In this document: positions 14,800 through 24,651 of the stretch, one piece after another
Position numbering within the stretch: the first letter of the stretch is position 1
Layout: every line of letters starts with the position of its first letter
The notes under the pieces: generated by a model
The model's database searches: none
What the model saw: the letters and a program-made list of their open reading frames with translations, nothing else
Told to the model about the DNA's origin: nothing
Made by a program: the position numbers and the translations under genes
Source: Apopatocola sp963618015
GTDB taxonomy: Bacteria; Bacillota; Clostridia; Oscillospirales; Oscillospiraceae
NCBI GenBank assembly: GCA_963618015.1
Contig: CAVEQS010000032.1
Coordinates: 1-32,255, forward strand
Direction: 5' to 3'
DNA: 32,255 nt

Positions 14800-16209
14800 A
14801 TGATTGTCAAGAACAGCAAGAAAGAAAAAAACACCGTTACCTTTGATGTCGAGCTCGACGCTGCCGAGTTTGAAAAGTATGTCAACGGTGCATATCTGAA
14901 AGCCCGCAGCCGCATCATGGTTCCCGGCTTCCGCAAGGGCAAGGCGCCCCGTATGGTCATCGAGGGTATGTACGGCAAGGACGTGTTCTATGATGATGCG
15001 TTTGAAAATGCCGCGAATGACGCTTTTGCGTTCGGCGTTGCCGAAGGTAAGCTGGAGACCGTTGGCCGTCCGACCATGACCGATACCAAGGTCACCGAGG
15101 AAAACGGCGCTCTTCTGAGCTTCAGCACCGACGTTTATCCCGAGGTCACGCTCGGCCAGTATAAGGGTCTTGAGGCGGAGAAGCCCTCCACCGAAGTTAC
15201 CGACGAAGAGGTTGACGGCCACATCGAGCGCCTGCGCAAGCAGAACGCCCGCCTGATTACCGTGGAGCGTCCCGCGGAGAACGGCGACACAGTGAACATC
15301 AACTACGCCGGCATGCTCGACGGCATCCCGTTTGACGGCGGCACGGCGGAGAACCAGAATCTTGTTCTCGGCTCCGATACGTTTGTTCCCGGCTTTGAGA
15401 GCCAGCTCGTCGGCATTTCCGCCGGGGAAGAGCGTGATCTTGACATCACCTTCCCGGAGAACTATGGCCACGATCTCGGCGGCAAGGCCGTCGTGTTCCA
15501 CGTAAAGTGCAACGAGGTCAAGTTTGAGGAACTGCCGGAGCTGGACGACGAGTTCGCCAAGGACAACGACTTCGACACGCTTGCCGAGCTGAAGGCCGAC
15601 ATCCGCGCCAAGGCGGTTGAAGAGAAGGAAAAGGCCGCGAAGAACGCCTTTGAAGATGCTCTCGTCGATCAGGCCGTGGAGAACATGACCGTTGATATGC
15701 CGGAAGGCATGGTCGAGGAGCGCATGGACGGCATCATGCGCGAGTATGCGCAGTATATGGCCAACCAGGGCATCCGCATTGACGACTATCTGAAGATGAT
15801 CGGCACCGATATGAAAACCTTCCGCGAGAGCATGCGCGCTACTGCTGAAAAGCAGGCTCGCACCGAGCTCCTGCTCGCTGCCGTAGCCGAGGCGGAGAAC
15901 GTCCAGATTTCCGAAGAGGATCTGCAGGCAGAGTACGAGAAGCTTGGCGAAGCTTACGGCATGAAGGCTGAGGACGTGGCGAAGGCTATCGACGTTGCCG
16001 GTCTGACCGCCGACCTGCGCCGCCAGCGCGCCATGGAGATCATCGCCGAAAACGGCGTTGTCGCCAAGGAAAAGAAGGCCAAGAAGCCTGCTGCGAAGAA
16101 GACCACCAAAAAGGCCGCCAAGACCGAGGAGACCGACGGCGAGGAAGCGCCCAAGGCTAAGAAGACCACCAAGAAGGCTGCCAAGACCGAGGAGAAGACG
16201 GAGGAGTAA
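14800..16209 (+). CDS. tig: Trigger factor with a lysine-rich histone-H1-like tail
   Basis: Trigger factor is the ribosome-bound chaperone that meets nascent chains. The 469-residue protein has the N-terminal ribosome-binding domain with the FRKGKAPR signature near residue 46, a PPIase (FKBP-like) domain at about 155-245 (GDTVNINYAGMLDG, SDTFVPGFESQLVG) and the helical C-terminal chaperone arms. From about residue 421 a lysine/alanine/threonine/glutamate tail follows, in which KKTTKKAAKTEE occurs twice (433-444, 454-465; 21-residue period). The tail is an addition beyond the normal family end. GAGAGGAG lies upstream of the ATG at 14800. Gene order with clpP, clpX and lon is classical. Confidence 0.97.
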   Translation: MIVKNSKKEKNTVTFDVELDAAEFEKYVNGAYLKARSRIMVPGFRKGKAPRMVIEGMYGKDVFYDDAFENAANDAFAFGVAEGKLETVGRPTMTDTKVTEENGALLSFSTDVYPEVTLGQYKGLEAEKPSTEVTDEEVDGHIERLRKQNARLITVERPAENGDTVNINYAGMLDGIPFDGGTAENQNLVLGSDTFVPGFESQLVGISAGEERDLDITFPENYGHDLGGKAVVFHVKCNEVKFEELPELDDEFAKDNDFDTLAELKADIRAKAVEEKEKAAKNAFEDALVDQAVENMTVDMPEGMVEERMDGIMREYAQYMANQGIRIDDYLKMIGTDMKTFRESMRATAEKQARTELLLAAVAEAENVQISEEDLQAEYEKLGEAYGMKAEDVAKAIDVAGLTADLRRQRAMEIIAENGVVAKEKKAKKPAAKKTTKKAAKTEETDGEEAPKAKKTTKKAAKTEEKTEE

Positions 16210-16237
16210 TCCATTTCTTCCTCACAAACTGACATAC

Positions 16238-16509
16238 ACGGGAAAGGGCGATCCGCCCTTTCCCGTACAGATTATAAAAAAGCCTCGCAGAGTTTGCTCC
16301 CGCAGGAGCAAATAGAGTTCGAATCATTTTCTCCGGCGACATGTGCGTCGGAGAAAATACCGCTCGGCTCGCAAACGTGCGAACGTAGTGAGTGCGCTGC
16401 GGCGAGCCGCAGCTTTTTCAAACGAGAGCCCAACGCAGTGGGTCTCGTTTGAGAGCGTGTCAAAATATTTTGACATGCTCAACGGGAAAGGGCATTCGCC
16501 CTTTCCCGT
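16238..16509 (+). repeat. Array of six consecutive stem-loops between tig and clpP
   Basis: The 338-bp gap between tig and clpP contains no credible gene but six inverted repeats in a row. (1) 16238-16250/16254-16266, perfect 13 bp. (2) 16293-16300/16305-16312, perfect 8 bp. (3) 16326-16338/16346-16358, 13 bp with one G-U. (4) 16365-16372/16402-16409, 8 bp, followed by CAGCTTTTTC. (5) 16418-16427/16443-16452, perfect 10 bp plus an inner CCC/GGG. (6) 16482-16493/16498-16509, perfect 12 bp. A perfect 18-nt palindrome (16458-16475) sits between 5 and 6. The arms of 1 and 6 are identical over 12 bp, so they can also pair with each other and bracket the block. Role unknown: a dispersed repeat, an RNA stability or processing element, or a partial terminator. 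Confidence 0.85.
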
Positions 16510-16547
16510 ATCATCGCATTTTAACCCCGCAAAGGAGGATTTATATC

Positions 16548-17129
16548 ATGAGTCTTGTACCGTATGTTGTAGAACAGACGTCCCGCGGAGAGCGTTCCTA
16601 TGACATTTTCTCCCGCCTGCTGAACGACCGCATCGTATTTCTCGGTGAGGAAGTCAACAGCACGTCCGCCAGCCTCGTCGTGGCACAGCTTCTGTATCTG
16701 GAAGCGCAGGATCCCGACAAGGACATCCAGATGTATATCAACAGCCCCGGCGGCTCCATTACGGACGGTATGGCGATCTATGACACGATGCAGTATATCA
16801 AGTGCGACGTCTCCACCATCTGCGTCGGTATGGCGGCGTCGATGGGCGCATTTTTGCTGTCCTCCGGCGCGAAGGGCAAGCGCATTGCGCTGCCCAATGC
16901 CGAGATCATGATCCACCAGCCCGCCGCCGGAACCCAGGGCAAGGTCACCGATATGGAGATCGATGTGGAGCGTTTTCTTAAGATCAAAGCGCGTATGAAC
17001 CGGATCATGGCGGAGAACACCGGCAAAACGCCGGAGCAGATCAAAGCCGATTCCGAGCGCGATCATTGGCTTTTGGCGGAAGAGGCACGCGAATACGGCC
17101 TCATTGATAAGGTCATTTATAAAAGATAA
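16548..17129 (+). CDS. clpP: ATP-dependent Clp protease proteolytic subunit ClpP
   Basis: ClpP forms the tetradecameric serine protease chamber that degrades proteins fed by ClpX or ClpC. The 193-residue protein has the full catalytic triad, S98 (GMAASMGAF), H123 (MIHQP) and D172 (SERDHW), and the normal length. AAAGGAGG lies 9 nt upstream of the ATG at 16548. It follows the stem-loop array and is 14 bp upstream of clpX, with which it is surely cotranscribed. No CtsR or CIRCE operator was recognised upstream. Confidence 0.98.
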   Translation: MSLVPYVVEQTSRGERSYDIFSRLLNDRIVFLGEEVNSTSASLVVAQLLYLEAQDPDKDIQMYINSPGGSITDGMAIYDTMQYIKCDVSTICVGMAASMGAFLLSSGAKGKRIALPNAEIMIHQPAAGTQGKVTDMEIDVERFLKIKARMNRIMAENTGKTPEQIKADSERDHWLLAEEAREYGLIDKVIYKR

Positions 17130-17143
17130 TTCGGGGAGATCTT

Positions 17144-18406
17144 ATGGCAAGATCAGACGATAGAAAAATCCGCTGCGCTTTCTGCGGCCGGACACAGGAT
17201 CAGGTAGACAAACTGATCGCCGGGAACGGCGCCTATATCTGCAGTGACTGCGTGCGTCTCTGCATGAACATTGTGGATGAGGATCTGCCGCAGCGCACCG
17301 ATACGGGAAAACAGGCACCGAGTGCCCCCGCAATCACGGAGCTTCCGAAGCCGGTGGAGATCAAACAGTTTCTCGACGAGTATATCGTCGGGCAGGAGAC
17401 GGCGAAAATTGCGCTTTCCGTCGCCGTTTATAACCATTACAAGCGCATCTATTATGGCCATGAGTCCGATGTGGAGCTTCAGAAATCCAACATTCTGCTC
17501 ATCGGCCCCACCGGCAGCGGCAAGACGCTTTTTGCGCAGACTCTCGCACGGGTGCTCGATGTTCCGTTCGCCATTGCCGACGCTACGACGCTCACCGAGG
17601 CGGGCTATGTCGGCGAGGACGTGGAGAACATTCTCCTCCGTCTTTTGCAGGCGGCGGACTTTGACGTAGAGCGTGCCCAGCGCGGCATCATCTATATCGA
17701 CGAGCTGGACAAGATCTCACGCAAGAGCGAGAACGTTTCGATCACGCGCGATGTTTCCGGCGAGGGCGTGCAGCAGGCGCTGCTGAAGATACTGGAAGGA
17801 ACGATCGCTGCCGTTCCGCCGCAGGGCGGACGAAAGCATCCGCAGCAGGAGTTCATCCACATCGACACGACCAATATCCTCTTCATCTGCGGCGGCGCAT
17901 TCGACGGTCTGGATAAGATCATCGAAAACCGTATGGATCGCAAGAGCATGGGCTTCGGTGCGGAGATCACAAGCAAGAAGGAAAAGAATCTCGGCGAGAT
18001 CCTCGCGCAGGCGCAGCAGCACGATGTGATCAAGTACGGCATCATCCCTGAGCTGGTTGGCCGTCTGCCGGTCATCACGCCGCTCAACTCGCTCGACAAA
18101 GAAGCGCTCGAACGCATTCTTACCGAGCCGAAAAATGCCATCACCAAGCAGTACACGGCGCTCATGGCGCTCGACGGCGTGAAGCTTGAATATGACCACG
18201 CCGCAATCGAAGCTATTGCCGAAAAGGCGCTTGAAATGGAGATTGGCGCGCGCGGTCTGCGCAGTATTCTCGAAAAGATCATGACCGATATCATGTTCCG
18301 CGTCCCCTCGGACAAGAGCATCAAGCGCGTGATCATCACCGCGGACTGCGTGAAAAACGGCAAGCCGCCTGTGGCGCTGCGGAACGATAATTCAGATAGT
18401 GTGTAA
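17144..18406 (+). CDS. clpX: ATP-dependent Clp protease ATPase subunit ClpX
   Basis: ClpX is the AAA+ unfoldase that delivers substrates to ClpP. The 420-residue protein has the N-terminal zinc-binding domain (C11, C14, C33, C36), Walker A GPTGSGKT (121-128), Walker B IIYIDELDK, and the IGF-type ClpP-binding loop region, here SMGFGAE. The C-terminal small domain ends near residue 410. GGGGAG precedes the ATG at 17144. In RqcH-containing bacteria ClpXP degrades alanine-tailed chains, which gives a functional link to rqcH in this window. Confidence 0.98.
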   Translation: MARSDDRKIRCAFCGRTQDQVDKLIAGNGAYICSDCVRLCMNIVDEDLPQRTDTGKQAPSAPAITELPKPVEIKQFLDEYIVGQETAKIALSVAVYNHYKRIYYGHESDVELQKSNILLIGPTGSGKTLFAQTLARVLDVPFAIADATTLTEAGYVGEDVENILLRLLQAADFDVERAQRGIIYIDELDKISRKSENVSITRDVSGEGVQQALLKILEGTIAAVPPQGGRKHPQQEFIHIDTTNILFICGGAFDGLDKIIENRMDRKSMGFGAEITSKKEKNLGEILAQAQQHDVIKYGIIPELVGRLPVITPLNSLDKEALERILTEPKNAITKQYTALMALDGVKLEYDHAAIEAIAEKALEMEIGARGLRSILEKIMTDIMFRVPSDKSIKRVIITADCVKNGKPPVALRNDNSDSV

Positions 18407-18420
18407 CAAAGCACATGGCA

Positions 18421-18448
18421 AAACGGCGGGGCATGTCCCCGCTCGTTT
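18421..18448 (+). other. Intercistronic hairpin between clpX and lon
   Basis: AAACG-CGGGG and CCCCG-CGTTT form an interrupted stem around a CATGT loop, ending at TTT shortly before the lon ribosome-binding site (GGAGG, 18454-18458). It could reduce read-through from clpX into lon or protect mRNA ends. The T-run is only three bases. Confidence 0.45.
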
Positions 18449-18466
18449 GCTATGGAGGACAAGAAT

Positions 18467-20811
<2,345 letters not shown>

Positions 20812-20815
<4 letters not shown>

Positions 20816-21390
20816 ACACACAGAAAGTCGATTTCATAAAATCCGCTGCGAATAAAAAGGCGTTTCTGCGCGACGGCCGCCATGCCGTCGCGTTTGCCGG
20901 ACGCTCCAACGTCGGCAAATCTTCGGTGATCAACAGCCTCCTCAACCGGAAAAACTTTGCTCGTGTCGGCGCAACGCCCGGAAAGACTGTACAGGTCAAC
21001 TATTTCCTTGTGGACGGGACGTATTTCATCGATCTGCCCGGCTATGGCTACGCCCGTGTGTCCGGTGATGAGCGCCGCCGCTGGGGCGCGCTCATGGAGG
21101 ACTTCTTTCAGGAGCCGAATCTCTTTACAATGGGCGTGCTGATCGTCGATTCCCGCCATGCACCTACGGCGGACGACGTGACAATGGCGGAGTATTTCTT
21201 CGACGCCGGACGGCCTTTCGTCGTTGTTGCAAACAAGTGCGACAAGCTCAAAAAAAGCGAGATCGAGCCGAATCTGGAACGTATCCGGGAAGTACTCGGA
21301 CTGGATGACGATTTTCCGCTTCTTCTATACTCCTGCACGACGAAAATCGGCCGCCGCGAGCTGCTTGGATTCATCGAAAATAATATTTAG
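20812..21390 (+). CDS. engB: Ribosome biogenesis GTP-binding protein EngB (YsxC/YihA)
   Basis: EngB is an essential GTPase for 50S assembly. The 192-residue protein shows G1 GRSNVGKSS, the G2 region GATPGKT, G3 DLPGYGYA and G4 NKCDK, at the usual length. Its ATG overlaps the lon stop (ATGA) and GGGAAAAGGAGG lies upstream, so it is coupled to lon, the same lon-ysxC order as in Bacillus. Confidence 0.97.
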
Positions 21391-21392
21391 TG

Positions 21393-21421
21393 TTGTATTC
21401 TGCCAAAGTTTTTGGTAATAT
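21393..21421 (+). promoter_or_regulatory. Possible promoter just upstream of the M50 protease gene
   Basis: TTGTAT (21393-21398) and TAATAT (21416-21421) are 17 bp apart. The -10 box lies inside a perfect 12-bp palindrome, GGTAATATTACC (21414-21425), which could be an operator. The predicted transcription start is only a few bases before the ATG at 21432. Confidence 0.4.
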
Positions 21422-21431
21422 TACCTTATCT

Positions 21432-22121
21432 ATGAGTGACTTTGTAAATATCTGGAAGAATCTGGACTGGAAGGTTCCGGTGCAGATGGTGATGAACATC
21501 CTTCCGTCGCTTCTGTGCATCACGCTGCACGAGCTGAGCCACGGCTATGTGGCCTACCGGCTCGGCGATACGACGGCGAAGGACGCCGGACGACTGACGC
21601 TCAACCCCATAAAGCACATCGATATCATGGGCCTTCTCATGATGGTGGTGTTTCGCTTCGGCTGGGCAAAGCCGGTGCCGGTCAATATGTACCGGTTCAA
21701 AAACCCGAAAAAGGGCATGGCGGTAACGGCGCTGGCAGGGCCGGTGTGCAATTTCCTGCTGGCGGGCGTCTTTCTGTTCCTGTACGGTTTGCTGTATTAT
21801 CCGCTGTATATTCACGGGGGAACAGTTGCTGAAACGGTTCTTCAGCTTGTTTACACAACGGCGTATCTAAGCCTTGCACTGGCGGTGTTCAACCTGATCC
21901 CGATCCCGCCGCTCGACGGGAGCAAGGTGCTTTTCTCCCTGATTCCGGACGAGAGCTATTTCAAACTCATGCGTTACGAGCGCTACGGTATGATATTGCT
22001 CCTCGTGTTGGTTTCCACAAAGGTCCTCGGCTCGCCGCTCTCTACGGCGACCTCCTGGCTCTTCGATAAACTTTTCGTCCTGGCCGAGCTTGGCTTCCGG
22101 CTTGTGACGCATTTTGTGTAA
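21432..22121 (+). CDS. Site-2 protease family protein (peptidase M50)
   Basis: This 229-residue integral membrane protein belongs to the short site-2-type zinc metalloproteases that cut substrates inside the membrane. The HELSH zinc motif is at residues 33-37, a second motif LNPIKHIDIMG follows, and NLIPIPPLDGSK supplies the third metal ligand Asp. About five hydrophobic segments are visible. The natural substrate is unknown. No Shine-Dalgarno site precedes the ATG at 21432. A GTG at 21390 overlapping the engB stop and an ATG at 21486 with GGAAGG upstream are alternatives, although the latter would shorten the first membrane helix. It lies immediately upstream of scpAB. Confidence 0.88.
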   Translation: MSDFVNIWKNLDWKVPVQMVMNILPSLLCITLHELSHGYVAYRLGDTTAKDAGRLTLNPIKHIDIMGLLMMVVFRFGWAKPVPVNMYRFKNPKKGMAVTALAGPVCNFLLAGVFLFLYGLLYYPLYIHGGTVAETVLQLVYTTAYLSLALAVFNLIPIPPLDGSKVLFSLIPDESYFKLMRYERYGMILLLVLVSTKVLGSPLSTATSWLFDKLFVLAELGFRLVTHFV

Positions 22122-22138
22122 AGGCATACGGTATACCC

Positions 22139-22909
22139 ATGATCCAAGAACCGAGCTATCATCTGGAAGGCGTCGTGCATGCGCGCGACGAGCTGGAGGA
22201 TTTTACCGGCCCGCTCGACCTCATCTTGATGCTGCTCGCCAAGGATAAGATCGAGATTCGCGACATCCAGATCTCCCAGCTTCTTGACCAGTATCTGGCC
22301 TATCTTCAGAAGATGCAGGAGATGGATCTCGAGATCGCGAGCGAGTTTGTCCAGATGGCGTCGCATCTCATGTACATCAAAACCAAAATGCTCCTGACGG
22401 AGGAGAAAGAGCCGACCGAACTCGAAGTTCTCGTCTCCGCGCTGGAGCAGCTCAAAAACCGCGATGCGATCGCCGCCGTGCGCGAGATCGCCCCGGAATT
22501 GGGGCAGTTGGCCGAAACGGGCATGAAAATGCACACGCGCGGCCCGCTTCCGCTGCCGGAGAGGCCATACGATTACCGCCATACGCCGGAGGAGCTGCTT
22601 AGCGCGCTTGCGCAGATCCTGCTCCGCGGCACCGGGGAATCGGCGCCCGAGGAAAACGAGACGCTGCGCCGCGCTGCGCCGAAGCCGATCGTGTTCAGCG
22701 TTCGCGAAAAGAGCGGACAGCTTCTTGACCTCCTTCGGAAAAACGGGCATATGTCGCTCGCATCGATGTTCGGCATCTGCAAAAGCCGCAGTGAGCTGGT
22801 AGCGACATTTTTGTCCGTGCTGGAGCTCTGCTCCGACGGACACATCCGCGTCAGCGGGGAAAAAGGAAATTACGATGTGAGCCGTGCGCTCACGGATACG
22901 GAAGAATAA
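22139..22909 (+). CDS. scpA: Segregation and condensation protein A (ScpA)
   Basis: ScpA is the kleisin subunit that bridges SMC heads in the bacterial condensin complex. The 256-residue protein has the family N-terminus FTGPLDLILMLLAKDKIEI, the YLAYLQ...ASEFVQMASHLMYIKTKMLL helix that binds the SMC neck, and a C-terminal winged helix (VREKSGQLLDLLRKNGH onward). The start is the ATG at 22139, 17 bp after the M50 gene. Its stop is directly followed by the scpB ATG (TAAATG), so the two are coupled. Confidence 0.96.
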   Translation: MIQEPSYHLEGVVHARDELEDFTGPLDLILMLLAKDKIEIRDIQISQLLDQYLAYLQKMQEMDLEIASEFVQMASHLMYIKTKMLLTEEKEPTELEVLVSALEQLKNRDAIAAVREIAPELGQLAETGMKMHTRGPLPLPERPYDYRHTPEELLSALAQILLRGTGESAPEENETLRRAAPKPIVFSVREKSGQLLDLLRKNGHMSLASMFGICKSRSELVATFLSVLELCSDGHIRVSGEKGNYDVSRALTDTEE

Positions 22910-23512
22910 ATGGTAGGAATCAACAAGATCCGTCCGGCGCTGGAAGCCATTCTCTTTGCCGCCGGAGACAGCGTGGAAACAGAACGCATTGCCAAGGTCC
23001 TCGGCGCAGAGCCGTGGGACGTCCGGCAGGCTGCGGAGCAGCTTGCCAAGGAGTACGAAGAAAACGGCCGCGGCTTTCGCCTGGCACGGATGGAAAACCG
23101 GCTGCAGCTTGTTACGGCAGGCGAATACAGCGATGTTGTCAGCCGCGCGCTGGAAAAACGCGCGCAGCCGAAGCTTTCGCCTACGGCGCTGGAGGTTTTG
23201 GCTATTGTTGCATACTATCAGCCCGTTACGCGCTCTTACATAGAGCAGCTTCGCGGGACCGACAGCTCCTATACCGTGGCGCTTCTCTCTGAGCGCGGAC
23301 TGATCGCTCCGTGCGGCCGGCTGGAAGCGCCGGGACGGCCCGTCCTTTTCGGGACGACGGATCAGTTTCTCCGCGTTGTAGGTATTTCCTCCATCGAGGA
23401 GCTGCCGCCGCTGCCAAATGTCGCCACGGGCGAGGGAATCCAGGAGCTCCAGGCCGCCATTGATGCGGCAAGCGAAAAAGAGGAACAGCTCAAAATCACG
23501 GAGATCGAATGA
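22910..23512 (+). CDS. scpB: Segregation and condensation protein B (ScpB)
   Basis: ScpB dimers bind the central region of ScpA and complete the SMC-ScpAB condensin. The 200-residue protein has two winged-helix domains: the first from IRPALEAILFAAGDSVETERIA, the second with KLSPTALEVLAIVAYYQPVTR and the diagnostic RGTDSSYTVALLSERGLI. It starts at the ATG at 22910 immediately after the scpA stop. A charged C-terminal tail (EKEEQLKITEIE) is poorly conserved. Confidence 0.96.
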   Translation: MVGINKIRPALEAILFAAGDSVETERIAKVLGAEPWDVRQAAEQLAKEYEENGRGFRLARMENRLQLVTAGEYSDVVSRALEKRAQPKLSPTALEVLAIVAYYQPVTRSYIEQLRGTDSSYTVALLSERGLIAPCGRLEAPGRPVLFGTTDQFLRVVGISSIEELPPLPNVATGEGIQELQAAIDAASEKEEQLKITEIE

Positions 23513-23532
23513 CTCCGGACGAGGTGATGTGA

Positions 23533-24234
23533 TTGGTTGGATGGATCATACTGGCTGTGCTGGCAGTTTTGATTCTGCTCGTTTTTTTCCTGCCATACGG
23601 CGTAGATGTCGGCTATGCGGATGAGGTGCTCCGTGTGGGCATCAAGGCGGGGCCGATCCGTGTCTGGCTTTTGCCGAAAAAACCGCTGACGGAAAAGCAG
23701 AAACAGAAGGCTGAAGCGAAGAAAGCCAAAAAGGAAGAGCGCCGCGCCGCGAAAGCGGCGAAAAAGGCCGCCGCGGCCAAGGACAAGGAGATCAACGACG
23801 CGGTGACCGTGAAGCCCAAGCCCAAGCTCGATTTTGATACCATCGTTGCGCTGCTTCGAATGGGCTCACATGCGATCCGCCGCTTTTTCCGCAGCTTCAC
23901 CGTGAATTTCTTCCAATTGCATTATACCGTCGTCTGCCGGGATCCCTACGATACGGCGATCCAGTACGGCATGGCATGTGCCGCGGCGGAAGCGCTTCCG
24001 GCGCTCGCGGGAAAGAAGATCCGCGTTCTCCGGCGGGATATTGAGATCGGCGCGGACTATACCTCGGAAGAGCCGGCGATCGCTGTGCGTATCGTGCTCT
24101 CGCTGCAGTTGTTCCGGCTGGTGCATCTGGCTGTGGCTCTCGGCGTAGAGTTTTTGAAATGGAAAATAAACAGCCGTCGGGAAGAACCCGCTGCGGCGAC
24201 GAATGAAAGGAAAGACGACAATGGAAGAGAATAA
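23533..24234 (+). CDS. DUF2953 domain-containing membrane protein
   Basis: This 233-residue protein has one N-terminal membrane segment (residues 3-23) and then a very Lys/Ala/Glu-rich helical stretch (about 55-90). The conserved DUF2953 region follows (FRSFTVNFFQLHYTVVCRDPYDTAIQYG, ALPALAGKKIRVLRRDIEIGADY). In sporulating Firmicutes DUF2953 genes sit next to scpB and ytfJ, as here, and are suspected to act in spore formation; the function is not known. The start is TTG at 23533: a stop codon directly precedes it in frame and GAGGTGA lies 5 nt upstream. It overlaps gerW by 14 nt. Confidence 0.88.
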   Translation: MVGWIILAVLAVLILLVFFLPYGVDVGYADEVLRVGIKAGPIRVWLLPKKPLTEKQKQKAEAKKAKKEERRAAKAAKKAAAAKDKEINDAVTVKPKPKLDFDTIVALLRMGSHAIRRFFRSFTVNFFQLHYTVVCRDPYDTAIQYGMACAAAEALPALAGKKIRVLRRDIEIGADYTSEEPAIAVRIVLSLQLFRLVHLAVALGVEFLKWKINSRREEPAAATNERKDDNGRE

Positions 24235-24589
24235 GATCAACGCTCTCATGGATATGACGGTCAGCAAGATCCGCCAGCTGGTTGATGCAGACACCATTAT
24301 CGGAAAACCCATCAGCACGCCCGACGGCATCACCGTTATCCCGGTCTCGCGCATGAGCTTCGGCATCGGCACCGGTGGCACGACCGGCAGCAAGGGCATT
24401 TCTTTCACCGGCGGCAACGGCGCGGGCGTCAAAGTTGAACCGGTCGGCTTCTTCGTCATCAAGGACGGCACCTGCCGCATGATCAGTGTTTCTTCGAACC
24501 CGCTTTCGACGATGGATCGCGTTGTGGAAATGATGCCCGATGTACTCGACCGTATCGACAACATCGTAAATAAGAAGAACAAGGAATAA
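24221..24589 (+). CDS. gerW: Sporulation protein GerW (YtfJ family)
   Basis: GerW/YtfJ is a small protein of sporulating Firmicutes needed for normal spore germination. The 122-residue product has the family core: MDMTVSKIRQLVDADTIIGKPI, then PDGITVIPVSRMSFGIGTGG and a Gly-rich stretch ending GAGVKVEPVGFFVI. The ATG at 24221 has AAGGAAAG about 6 nt upstream; an ATG at 24203 lacks a site. The gene supports assignment of the host to spore-formers. Confidence 0.93.
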   Translation: MEENKINALMDMTVSKIRQLVDADTIIGKPISTPDGITVIPVSRMSFGIGTGGTTGSKGISFTGGNGAGVKVEPVGFFVIKDGTCRMISVSSNPLSTMDRVVEMMPDVLDRIDNIVNKKNKE

Positions 24590-24612
24590 TTTCCCCGCCA
24601 TACCGGTCATAC

Positions 24613-24648
24613 TAAGCACCGCCCGAATCAATTTATGGGTGGTGCTTA
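24613..24648 (+). promoter_or_regulatory. Hairpin covering the dac ribosome-binding site
   Basis: A 12-bp stem (24613-24624 with 24637-24648, one G-U) ends 3 nt before the dac ATG. Its 3' arm contains GGGTGG, the only candidate Shine-Dalgarno sequence. It may be a weak terminator for the scpAB-gerW operon (only TTT follows), a translational brake on dac, or both. Confidence 0.6.
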
Positions 24649-24651
24649 TTT

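Noticed and set aside
16458..16475. CtsR-type operator before clpP (GTCAAAATATTTTGAC)
   Set aside because: CtsR boxes are direct heptad repeats of GGTCAAA; this is a perfect inverted repeat that sits among other hairpins and has no suitable promoter next to it.
16238..16509. CRISPR array
   Set aside because: The hairpins differ from each other and there is no regular repeat-spacer period; only the first and last share arms.
16343..16603. Small open frames within the tig-clpP gap
   Set aside because: They lack ribosome-binding sites, cross several hairpins and give no recognisable protein.
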